NCBI GenBank assembly: GCA_012963885.1
Contig: DTUY01000296.1
Span: forward strand, 3,405 to 55,144
DNA length: 51,740 nt
DNA from: Candidatus Poribacteria bacterium
GTDB lineage: Bacteria > Poribacteria > WGA-4E > UBA9662
Direction: 5' to 3'
Shown here piece after piece: positions 1-7,297 of the stretch. Below the pieces are notes generated by a model. The model did no database searches, was not told the DNA's origin, and worked only from the letters and a program-made list of their open reading frames with translations. The translations under genes were made by a program, and so were the position numbers. Numbering within the stretch: the stretch's first letter is position 1; the number at the start of each line of letters is the position of its first letter.

Positions 1-1
1 A

Positions 2-250
2 TATGAAATCTATGATTCTGAACCACAAGAGGTTATTAAACTTAAGAATACCACAAAGGAAAACTTAGATCAGGGCATCAGCGCCTATTATAATCGCCAA
101 TTCGAGAAGTCCACTGAGTATTTTCGACAGGCTTTATCCGGCTATCCCGATGATCGAATTGCTGAAATATATTTGGAGTTAGCTGAAATATATGAGCAAA
201 ATGGCGTTCCTGATGGATGGAACGGAGAGATCGAGATGACCGAGAAATGA
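2..250 (+). CDS. C-terminal fragment of an adenylate/guanylate cyclase family protein (5' end outside window)
   Basis: An open frame runs from the window edge to a TGA at 248-250, giving 82 residues with no start in view. The fragment has a helical, TPR-like stretch (YYNRQFEKSTEYFRQAL) and ends with PDGWNGEIEMTEK. Class III nucleotide cyclases with a receiver or CHASE2 input commonly end in this way: a 'YEV' strand, a short TPR-like segment, then 'P-x-D/G-W-[DN]-G-x-x-x-M-T-E-K'. The catalytic domain is not in the window, so assignment rests on the tail only. The histidine kinase that follows on the same strand 127 nt later suggests a signalling neighbourhood. Confidence 0.55.
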   Translation, partial: YEIYDSEPQEVIKLKNTTKENLDQGISAYYNRQFEKSTEYFRQALSGYPDDRIAEIYLELAEIYEQNGVPDGWNGEIEMTEK

Positions 251-377
251 TATTTCTTCTCATTCAGGCTATTGCCTAATGTTAATTATCCTGTTGGGTG
301 AATCAACAAAATTGTGAATCCAGATTAATTGCTCTCAAGATACCCTAAATGTGTTCCCTGTTTTAATGGATTGAGCT

Positions 378-1601
378 ATGTCTGACGGAAAAAATAACGC
401 ATTAAGCCGTTTGCCGATTGCGCTGTTTGAACAAATAGTCGAAAACCTACCAACCGCAGTATTTGCTAAAGAGACGGAGAGTTTCAGATTTGTGTTTTGG
501 AATGGTTTTAGCGAAAAATTATTTGGTTATTCTAAAGACGAAGTTCTCGACAAGACAGATTATGATATTTTCTCTGTTGAGTTAGCAGAGAAATATAGAC
601 AGAATGATATAGAAGTTCTGGAAAAAAGGGAATTGCTTGATATCCCTGAGGAAATATCTCATTCTGCTTCCGGTGAGAGTATCATCTTGCACAGAAGAGA
701 AATCCCCATTTATGATGAAGAAGGTTCCGCTTGTTACCTGCTGGTGATTTCTGAAGATATTACTGAGCGGAAGAATGCTCATGACAGTCTGACAATAGCC
801 AATGAAGCGTGGCAAGATACACTGGGGATCCTTCGAGAAAGCCAAGGTAAGTTGATTGAAGCACAGAAAATGGCTTCATTGGGCGGATTAGTAGCTGGAA
901 TAGCACACGAAATCAATACCCCAATTGGAATTGGCGTTACTGCGGCATCATTACTTGATCAAAAGATCTCCGAATTCCAACAGTTATATAATTCTGCCAA
1001 GATGAAACGGTCTGATTTAGAGAAATTTTTGGATACAGTGGCGCAAAGCGGTTCAATAATTTCTTCTAACCTGGATCGTGCAGCTGACCTGGTGCGCGGA
1101 TTTAAGCAGGTAGCGGTTGATCAAAGTAGTGAAGAGAAGCGTGTTTTTGCCCTGGGTCCCTATTTGGAAGATGTTATTCTGAGTCTTAGGCCTAAACTTA
1201 AGCAATTGAAACACGATACCAAGGTTGTGGGTGACAGGACGACTGAAGTCGAGTCTTATCCGGGAGCCTTTTCTCAAATAGCCACCAATTTCATTATGAA
1301 TTCGATTACGCATGCGTACGATGATGAGGATGAAGGCAATATGGTCTTTGAAATCCATCTGGATGGTCGAGAAGTGACAGTTGAATACACCGATGATGGA
1401 CGGGGAATACCAGAAGAGAATCTGACTAAAATATTTGAGCCATTTTTTACCACCAAACGTGGTGAAGGAGGCAGCGGGTTAGGTATGCACATCGTATATA
1501 ATCTGGTGACACAGAAACTAGGTGGGAGCATCAAATGTGAAAGTACAGTTGGAATAGGTACGAAATTCACTTTAAAACTGCCGATTGCTAACTTTCAATA
1601 A
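378..1601 (+). CDS. PAS-domain sensor histidine kinase
   Basis: This 407-residue protein has no membrane segment, so it is probably a cytoplasmic two-component sensor kinase. A PAS domain covers about residues 15-130 and ends in the usual 'DITERK' linker. A short coiled linker follows, then the dimerisation/phosphoacceptor helix with H-box GLVAGIAHEINTPIG (His177). The ATPase domain shows the N-box around Asn304-Asn308, G1 'DDGRGIP' (339-345), F-box 'FEPFFTTK' and G2 'GGSGLGMHIV' (364-373). All residues needed for autophosphorylation are present. No response regulator is adjacent; the nearest receiver protein lies at 18951-19388 with its own promoter, so pairing with it is speculative. The gene is closed by a long hairpin at 1606-1645. 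Confidence 0.93.
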   Translation: MSDGKNNALSRLPIALFEQIVENLPTAVFAKETESFRFVFWNGFSEKLFGYSKDEVLDKTDYDIFSVELAEKYRQNDIEVLEKRELLDIPEEISHSASGESIILHRREIPIYDEEGSACYLLVISEDITERKNAHDSLTIANEAWQDTLGILRESQGKLIEAQKMASLGGLVAGIAHEINTPIGIGVTAASLLDQKISEFQQLYNSAKMKRSDLEKFLDTVAQSGSIISSNLDRAADLVRGFKQVAVDQSSEEKRVFALGPYLEDVILSLRPKLKQLKHDTKVVGDRTTEVESYPGAFSQIATNFIMNSITHAYDDEDEGNMVFEIHLDGREVTVEYTDDGRGIPEENLTKIFEPFFTTKRGEGGSGLGMHIVYNLVTQKLGGSIKCESTVGIGTKFTLKLPIANFQ

Positions 1602-1605
1602 TCTG

Positions 1606-1645
1606 TTTCTATCTTTGCAGTTCCCTCAAACTGCAAAGATAGAAA
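1606..1645 (+). terminator. Long perfect hairpin after the histidine kinase gene
   Basis: A perfect 17-bp stem (1606-1622 pairing with 1629-1645, core ATCTTTGCAGTT / AACTGCAAAGAT) with a 6-nt loop starts 5 nt after the kinase stop codon. No clean T-run follows on the + strand, so it may act as an RNA-stabilising 3' hairpin or a weak or bidirectional terminator. Confidence 0.6.
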
Positions 1646-1794
1646 ACCATTTTAGTTCAAGACACTTTCCAATTCAATCCCTAAAATACCGATCACTTAC
1701 CTCTACCCTAAATAGGAACTAACCAAGGTAAGTTGTTTCTTCTTGATTGTTAAAAATCCTATTCTCCTCTTAGTCTAACATGGTAGTACCACAG

Positions 1795-1823
1795 TTGACA
1801 CCGACAAACAAGGTTGCTATAAT
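1795..1823 (+). promoter_or_regulatory. Consensus sigma-70-type promoter for the phosphatase/SUMF1/ceramidase operon
   Basis: TTGACA at 1795-1800 and TATAAT at 1818-1823 are separated by exactly 17 bp, a perfect match to the housekeeping consensus. Transcription should begin near 1830, about 20 nt before the ATG at 1853. Confidence 0.85.
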
Positions 1824-1852
1824 CCCCGCACATTCGTCTGCTTGGAACCATA

Positions 1853-2311
1853 ATGCGTGTACTCTTTCTTTGCCTAGGGAACATCTGCCGCTCACCGATG
1901 GCGGAAGCGATATTCCAAAAGATGGTCAATAACGCTGGACTGGATGCTTCTGTATCAGTTGATTCGGCAGGAACTGAAAATTGGAACGTTGGAAAAACAG
2001 CACATTTTGGTACATTAGAGGTTTTAAACCGCCATGGAATTAAATACCGAGGATGTGCTCGCCAGATTAATGCCAAAGATATAGCCGATAACCTAACTCA
2101 TATTGTAGCTATGGACGACAGTAACCTTAGAATCTTACGTCATCGTTTTGGTTGTCGACAAAACACACATCTGCTATTGGATTTTGCTAAAGACACGAAT
2201 GTGACCGAAGTACCCGATCCTTTTTACTCAAATAATTTTGATTTTGTTTACAACCTGATTACGGACGGTTGCCTCGGATTGCTGTCCCACTTGAAACAAC
2301 AGTTGAAATAA
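1853..2311 (+). CDS. Low-molecular-weight protein-tyrosine phosphatase
   Basis: A 152-residue protein of the size usual for the LMW-PTP/arsenate-reductase fold. The P-loop CLGNICRSP sits at the N-terminus with nucleophile Cys7 and Arg13 (C-x5-R-S), and the general acid is Asp122 in 'VPDPFY'. Such enzymes remove phosphate from tyrosines, often on polysaccharide-export kinases (Wzb/Etp type), but no tyrosine kinase or capsule gene is next to it here. It is the first gene after a perfect promoter. The SUMF1-fold lipoprotein starts 29 nt downstream, so the two are probably co-transcribed. The Shine-Dalgarno is weak (GGA about 8 nt before ATG). Confidence 0.92.
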   Translation: MRVLFLCLGNICRSPMAEAIFQKMVNNAGLDASVSVDSAGTENWNVGKTAHFGTLEVLNRHGIKYRGCARQINAKDIADNLTHIVAMDDSNLRILRHRFGCRQNTHLLLDFAKDTNVTEVPDPFYSNNFDFVYNLITDGCLGLLSHLKQQLK

Positions 2312-2340
2312 ACTGATTTCCCTGGCTAACAAAAGCATAA

Positions 2341-3237
2341 ATGAACCGCTACATTTACCTGTTACTCATATGCGTGTTTTTACCAATATCCGGTTGTGAT
2401 GATTATGGAATTATTCATATTGTTGATCAGGTTGACGAGGTGGTTATTGATCAAACCCTAGGCTTGCCTAAAACAATAATCGGCAGAAATGGGTCGATGA
2501 TGGCTCTAATTCCAAATGGAATTTTTGAGATGGGAGACCATTTTGCAGAAGGTGAACAGAGCGAACAACCAGTCCATGAGGTTGAACTTGACGCTTTTTA
2601 CATGGATATGCATGAAATAACGGTTGGTCAATACAGGGGATTCATTGAAGCAACAGGTTATCAATCTCTGAACTGGAAAAAAATTCTGGACGTTTCGCCG
2701 ACAGACAACCACCCAATGGTACATGTTAGTTGGTTTGATACTATGAGCTATGCAAAATGGGTGAAGAAGAGACTGCCGACAGAAGCGGAATGGGAATATG
2801 CCGCACGCGGTGGATTGGCTGGAAAAAGGTATGCCTACGTAGGAAACATCCATCCATCGAAAGCAAATTACAACCGAAACATCGGACAAACAACAGCCGT
2901 AGGAACATATCCTCCTAACAGTTATGAATTGTATGATATAGCTGGCAACGTTTGGGAGTGGTGTCTTGATACATACGATCCAAATTTTTATAGCATTAGC
3001 CCACGGAAAAATCCAATTGCGGAAGCAAATGTTTTTCAGCTGGCCGAGGACTTTGCCGATGACAACAAACCGCATATTCTTAGAGGAGGATCTTGGGGAT
3101 CGTTCGGGCATCAAGTTCTTCGTGTCTCCGCCCGCCACTATTATGGGTCGGATAATCTGAAGACGGATAGCAACTGTGGGTTCCGTTGTGTGCAATCAGT
3201 TCAGTCAGACGCCCAAATCCAATGGAATAGCCAATAA
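2341..3237 (+). CDS. SUMF1/FGE-sulfatase-fold lipoprotein
   Basis: The 298-residue protein begins with a lipoprotein signal (hydrophobic run, then ISGC, Cys19), so it should be a membrane-anchored lipoprotein. From about residue 52 it has the formylglycine-generating-enzyme-like fold: 'MVHVSWFDTMSYAKWV', 'LPTEAEWEYAARGG', 'YDIAGNVWEWCLD' and the closing 'GGSWGS...GFRC'. In true FGEs a redox-active cysteine pair follows the GGSW motif; here the segment reads GGSWGSFGHQ and no such pair is visible, so sulfatase maturation is unlikely. Its role is more likely structural or ligand binding, as in many SUMF1-fold proteins. It lies between an LMW phosphatase gene and a ceramidase-like gene (17 nt further) in one apparent operon. 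Confidence 0.9.
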   Translation: MNRYIYLLLICVFLPISGCDDYGIIHIVDQVDEVVIDQTLGLPKTIIGRNGSMMALIPNGIFEMGDHFAEGEQSEQPVHEVELDAFYMDMHEITVGQYRGFIEATGYQSLNWKKILDVSPTDNHPMVHVSWFDTMSYAKWVKKRLPTEAEWEYAARGGLAGKRYAYVGNIHPSKANYNRNIGQTTAVGTYPPNSYELYDIAGNVWEWCLDTYDPNFYSISPRKNPIAEANVFQLAEDFADDNKPHILRGGSWGSFGHQVLRVSARHYYGSDNLKTDSNCGFRCVQSVQSDAQIQWNSQ

Positions 3238-3254
3238 AAATTGAAGGAAACAGT

Positions 3255-4433
3255 ATGCTTTTTCAAGCAGGGGCAGCCAAAATTAATGTCACACCACATC
3301 TCGGATGCCAGATGGCAGGATACGCGTCTCGGGATCAGGGAAGCCAAACTATCACGGATGCCCTTTACTCCAAGGCTATTGTGTTAGACGATGGCAATCA
3401 GCAAGTTGCTATTATAACCAATGATCTTATCGGTGTGGCAGCAGAATTTGTAGCAGATGTACGTCGGGAAATCGAGTACGCGACATCAATTCCACAACGA
3501 AACATTATGATTAGTTGCTCGCATACCCATTTTGGTCCAGAGACTCGCCAGTCGGATTTAATAACGAATAATGAGCATATTATAGGTAACGGAAAGTATA
3601 TCCATCATCTAGCAGAACGTATGACAACCGTTGTTGAAATCGCCCAACAGAATTTGCAACCAGCACGAATTGGCTACGGATCGGGCATGGTAGATAATGT
3701 CAGTTTTAACCGTCATACCATCCAACCGGATGGGACAGCCAAAACAAGTTTCCTCCTACCACCGCCCGATACGGATCTGACTTTTGGGCTTTCAGATCCA
3801 AAGTTGAACATTATTCGCATCGAAGATCCCAACCAGAAAACCATCGCTACGCTTGTACATTTTGCCTGTCATCCAGTTACTAGCACGGATAAAATGTATG
3901 CCATCAGCGCGGACTATCCGGGATATGTAATGAATTTGATTGAAGGTGTTGAAGGTGGCGTTACCCTCTTTGGACTCGGTTGTGCTGGAAACTTGGTGCC
4001 GATCCAACGTCAAAAAGCGTTTCCACGCTTGATTGGTCATACTATCGGTGCAGAAGCTCTAAAGGTATTACAATGGATTAACACCACATGCGATATACGG
4101 ATTCAGACCCACACAAAATCAGTGGAGTTAACAAGGAGAGAAACTGGTGAAGTGGGGGATGTTGAAAAGATTGAGATTCAATGCATCAATATTGGAGGCA
4201 TATACTTTGTTGGATTACCAGGGGAAATCTTTACCGAAATCGGTTTGAATATCGCTAGCAAATCCGGTATAGAAAAGCTCCTGCTAATATCAATGACAAA
4301 CGGAAGTTATGGATATTTCCCAACAATGATTGCTTATGAACAAGGGGGATATGAATCTGGCGTGTCGCAGTTTCAGGCGGATTGCGGAGAAACACTTACC
4401 GAGGTTGTAACTGAAATGATACGCGAAGTTTGA
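3255..4433 (+). CDS. Neutral/alkaline ceramidase-like hydrolase (N-terminal domain family)
   Basis: The 392-residue protein starts with the family hallmark 'AGAAKINVTPHLGCQMAGYA', and the metal-site segment CSHTHFGPE (His90, His92) and a second His segment 'HFACHPVTS' are present. The family splits N-acyl sphingosines, but many bacterial single-domain members have no proven substrate. This one lacks the C-terminal immunoglobulin-like domain of classical neutral ceramidases and has no obvious signal peptide, so ceramide as substrate is not assured. A good ribosome site GAAGGA (3243-3248) lies 6 nt before the ATG. It is the third gene of the phosphatase/SUMF1 operon and converges with sufE, 30 nt away. 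Confidence 0.87.
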   Translation: MLFQAGAAKINVTPHLGCQMAGYASRDQGSQTITDALYSKAIVLDDGNQQVAIITNDLIGVAAEFVADVRREIEYATSIPQRNIMISCSHTHFGPETRQSDLITNNEHIIGNGKYIHHLAERMTTVVEIAQQNLQPARIGYGSGMVDNVSFNRHTIQPDGTAKTSFLLPPPDTDLTFGLSDPKLNIIRIEDPNQKTIATLVHFACHPVTSTDKMYAISADYPGYVMNLIEGVEGGVTLFGLGCAGNLVPIQRQKAFPRLIGHTIGAEALKVLQWINTTCDIRIQTHTKSVELTRRETGEVGDVEKIEIQCINIGGIYFVGLPGEIFTEIGLNIASKSGIEKLLLISMTNGSYGYFPTMIAYEQGGYESGVSQFQADCGETLTEVVTEMIREV

Positions 4434-4463
4434 GTCAGCCCTTTTAACGGTTCAGTTGTTTGT

Positions 4464-4865
4464 TCAAGCAGCCAAAAGCTGGATTCTTTGGATCAAGCTT
4501 CCCACCCCGTTCTGTCTGCCGGGTGTCAGTATGCCTTTGATACCCAGTTCTTTGAGTAAATCAATATCAAAGTTTTGTATTTCTTTTTGAGTGCGACCAT
4601 TTAGTATCTGTAGCATCAGTGCTACAAGCCCTTTGACGATAACAGCGTCGCTCACAGCCCGGTAGTGGATGGTGTCACCTTTCCGTTCCACCATCAGCCA
4701 TAAATTACTCTGGCAACCTGGCACTTTCAGTTCATCCAACTTAAACTCTTCCGGATATGGTTCCAATTCGTCACCCATCTCTATAATGGTGCTGTATTTG
4801 GCAAAATCATCCGGCATATCGTCTAGCATTTCTTTAATGTCTTGAATTTCTTCTTCAATTGTCAT
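4464..4865 (-). CDS. sufE: SufE family sulfur acceptor protein
   Basis: A 133-residue protein with the SufE fold and the acceptor cysteine Cys51 in 'VPGCQSNLWL'. SufE takes persulfide sulfur from the cysteine desulfurase SufS and passes it to the Fe-S scaffold. Its ATG overlaps the sufS TGA by 4 nt (ATGA), so translation is coupled to sufS. No sufB, sufC or sufD is visible in the window, so the scaffold genes must lie elsewhere. Confidence 0.93.
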   Translation of the reverse strand: MTIEEEIQDIKEMLDDMPDDFAKYSTIIEMGDELEPYPEEFKLDELKVPGCQSNLWLMVERKGDTIHYRAVSDAVIVKGLVALMLQILNGRTQKEIQNFDIDLLKELGIKGILTPGRQNGVGSLIQRIQLLAA

Positions 4866-6055
4866 AATACGGTCATCACTTTATTCAGAGCATTGATGAA
4901 CCGATCAATGTCATTTTGAGTGGTGTAGATACCGAAACTCGCGCGTAACACACCACGCCCAACCTGATTGACCAATATCGGTTCAGCACAGAGATAGCCA
5001 CTTCGAACCGCAATACCCTGAGTATTCAGTAATGTTGCAACATCACTGCTTTGAGCCTCGTTGACCGTGAACACAACCAATCCCAACTTCTCTGTGTCAG
5101 GGTACAGGACGGAAACCCTGTTGATCTTATTCAGCTGCTTTTGTGCGTAGTCCGAAATTTCTTTCTCGTGCTGATATATTTTTTCAATATCAATATTTTG
5201 TACCCAGTTCAGAGCTGCACCAAGACCAATCACTCCTGCGATATTTGTGGTTCCCGCTTCATATCGCCATGGCATATCATTATAAGTAGTATGATCAAAA
5301 CGCACACTCTTTATCATATCCCCACCTCCCATATAAGGAGGCATTTCATCTAGGAATCCGTCTCTAGCGTACAAAATACCAACCCCGGTTGGCCCATATA
5401 TTTTATGTCCGCTGAAAACCAGAAAATCACAGTAGCTGACATCGGTCTTGACACGTGGGACACTTTGCGCGCCATCAAACAATACGGTTGCGCCATAATC
5501 TCTGGCCACCTCACTAACCTGCCGGTAATCAAGCGTAATCCCAGTAGCATTTGGCAGAACACTCATTGATATAATACAACGCCCTTCAACCTGTTGTATT
5601 ACTGTATGTAGCTGGTTTAGATTCAGGCGTCCATCAGGTAACAGCGGAATAACTTCGATTGTAAGTCCCTGACGTACTTTCAACTGTTGCCAAGGCACAA
5701 TATTGGCATGATGTTCGGCTTCACTTAGGATAACAGTATCTTTAATAGTCCAATCTGCACAAAAGCAGTTAGCGATTGTGTTGATCCCATGTGTCGTTCC
5801 ACTGGTAAATACAATCTCCTTGTCTTGGTTGGCTCCGATAAACTTCCTGACAACCGGGCGCACTCCTTCATATTCTTCGGTTGCCTGTTCCGCCCAATCA
5901 TGGATTCCCCTATGAATGTTGGCGTTATAACAATTGTAGTATTCATCGATTTTATCCGTTACGCATTTAGGAGTTAAACTTGTGGCCGCGCTGTCGAGAT
6001 AAACATGACCGTTATTGGGTGCTGATAGGATCTGAAAATCGTATTTGTTATTCAA
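4862..6055 (-). CDS. sufS: Cysteine desulfurase, SufS type (class II)
   Basis: A 397-residue PLP enzyme that converts cysteine to alanine and an enzyme-bound persulfide for Fe-S cluster assembly. Visible landmarks are 'LDSAATSLTP' at the N-terminus, 'EHHANIVPW' (115-123), PLP-binding Asp194, PLP-Lys218 in 'FSGHKIYGPTGVG', and catalytic Cys356 in 'RSGYLCAEP', the short-loop context of SufS-type enzymes. The start is TTG at 6053-6055, since no in-frame ATG exists before the conserved N-terminal strand. It is the first gene of a sufS-sufE pair. A 15-bp palindrome lies 37 nt upstream. Confidence 0.93.
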   Translation of the reverse strand: MNNKYDFQILSAPNNGHVYLDSAATSLTPKCVTDKIDEYYNCYNANIHRGIHDWAEQATEEYEGVRPVVRKFIGANQDKEIVFTSGTTHGINTIANCFCADWTIKDTVILSEAEHHANIVPWQQLKVRQGLTIEVIPLLPDGRLNLNQLHTVIQQVEGRCIISMSVLPNATGITLDYRQVSEVARDYGATVLFDGAQSVPRVKTDVSYCDFLVFSGHKIYGPTGVGILYARDGFLDEMPPYMGGGDMIKSVRFDHTTYNDMPWRYEAGTTNIAGVIGLGAALNWVQNIDIEKIYQHEKEISDYAQKQLNKINRVSVLYPDTEKLGLVVFTVNEAQSSDVATLLNTQGIAVRSGYLCAEPILVNQVGRGVLRASFGIYTTQNDIDRFINALNKVMTVL

Positions 6056-6391
6056 TTTATGTCTTGGATCAATTCACTGGAATACAAACTGTGTCAACCG
6101 TTGACAGAATATGACCGTTGGTTTGAGTCGACAGATACCCTGGATAGAATATGGTCTAATTATACTGAAACACACCGATGTTTGCAAATATTAGTCCCAC
6201 GCCGTATGTCTGAGTCAGAAAATCATGTCTTATCGACAGGCACGCCCAATAAAGGATGCATCTCCTTAATGCAAAGTGATCTATCGATGTCGATTTTCCA
6301 AGCAATGTATCTATTGCTATTATTATCAAAATTACTATATCTCACAAGGTAACACTTAAACTGATCAAAAGCTAAAGGAGTAGGCAACCAA
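6056..6391. other. Intergenic stretch with one weak small ORF
   Basis: The gap between the divergent sufS and FAH-family genes holds an open frame of 97 codons on the + strand (6059-6352) with no recognisable domain, no Shine-Dalgarno and a hydrophobic end; I do not accept it as a gene. It also holds the palindrome at 6092-6106. The ribosome site AAAGGAG (6374-6380) for the next gene lies at its right end. Confidence 0.5.
6092..6106. promoter_or_regulatory. 15-bp palindrome upstream of sufS (possible operator)
   Basis: TGTCAAC-C-GTTGACA is a perfect inverted repeat 37 nt upstream of the sufS start. Each arm contains TTGACA on one strand, so it could also supply a -35 element, but no good -10 box follows at 16-18 bp on the sufS side. 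Function inferred only from position. Confidence 0.35.
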
Positions 6392-7291
6392 ATGAAATTA
6401 GTAAGCTTTGAAGATAAAAATCGGATCAAACTAGGTGCAGTTATTGGTGATCAGATACTTGATCTCCACGCGACATCTGCTTCAGATTATCTGCTTGGGA
6501 TGATTGAATTCCTTGAAGGTGAACATGATGCCTTTGCCACAGCTAGTCTGGCGATTGACACGGCGCAAAAGGCCCCTGAGGAGTCGGTTTGGGCTGAACA
6601 TGCAAGGTTATTACCACCTGTCCCAAATCCGAAGAAATTCTTGTTGTTGGCGGGAAACTATGCTGAACACATTGAAGAAGGTGGTGAAAAGGCATTAAGC
6701 AAAACCGAGACCATACCTCGTGTTTTTATGAAACCGCCACAGAGTACAATGATCGCTAATGGGCAGCCGATTATTATTCCTCCCAATGCTGGATTTATTG
6801 ATTGGGAAGCAGAACTAGCCGTTATCATCGGTAAAGGCGGAAAATTTATCGATCGTGAGAGCGCCTATTCTCACGTAGCAGGTTATACCATTGTCAACGA
6901 TGTGTCGGAACGGGAACTACAAGTGAAAGAAAGCAGGGTGACTCGTGCTGGAGATGAATGGTTTGATTGGTTTAACGGAAAGTGTTTTGATACATTTGCA
7001 CCGATTGGACCATGGTTGGTCACTAGAGATGAAATTCCGAACCCGCATGATCTTCAGATCTCACTGCGTGTCAATGGAAAAACCAAGCAGAACGCAAACA
7101 CAGGCCAAATGATTTTCGACATTGCTGAGCTAATCGAGTTTATTTCCAGCCAAATGACGCTTGAACCTGGGGATATTATATCGACAGGAACCCCAGCGGG
7201 TGTTGGTCATCCGCACCAAAAACTTGTTCCCAGCGATGTTGTCGAAGTCGAGATCGAACATATTGGTATCTTAAAGAACCCTGTCCAGTAA
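6392..7291 (+). CDS. Fumarylacetoacetate hydrolase (FAH) family protein
   Basis: A 299-residue protein with the two-part FAH layout: a short N-terminal domain to about residue 75 and the catalytic beta-fold from about 80. Metal ligands are visible as Glu139 and Glu141 in 'DWEAELAVIIG' and Asp170 in 'VNDVSERELQ', and the family ending 'GDIISTGTPAGVG' is intact. Members hydrolyse or decarboxylate beta-diketo acids such as acylpyruvates or hydroxyheptadienedioate; the substrate cannot be named from sequence. Start is fixed by AAAGGAG 11 nt upstream. The stop lies 6 nt from the stop of the convergent PorV/OmpA/SPOR gene, and no terminator separates them. Confidence 0.92.
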   Translation: MKLVSFEDKNRIKLGAVIGDQILDLHATSASDYLLGMIEFLEGEHDAFATASLAIDTAQKAPEESVWAEHARLLPPVPNPKKFLLLAGNYAEHIEEGGEKALSKTETIPRVFMKPPQSTMIANGQPIIIPPNAGFIDWEAELAVIIGKGGKFIDRESAYSHVAGYTIVNDVSERELQVKESRVTRAGDEWFDWFNGKCFDTFAPIGPWLVTRDEIPNPHDLQISLRVNGKTKQNANTGQMIFDIAELIEFISSQMTLEPGDIISTGTPAGVGHPHQKLVPSDVVEVEIEHIGILKNPVQ

Positions 7292-7297
7292 GCCTAA

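Noticed and set aside
2341..3237. True formylglycine-generating enzyme for sulfatases
   Set aside because: The active-site cysteine pair after GGSW is missing and no sulfatase gene is nearby.
6092..6106. SufR-type operator
   Set aside because: The arms are separated by 1 nt rather than the 6 nt of the known CAAC-N6-GTTG site; kept only as an unassigned palindrome.
6059..6352. 97-codon + strand ORF between sufS and the FAH gene
   Set aside because: No ribosome site, no domain, and unusual composition with a hydrophobic run at the end; it also covers the upstream region of sufS.
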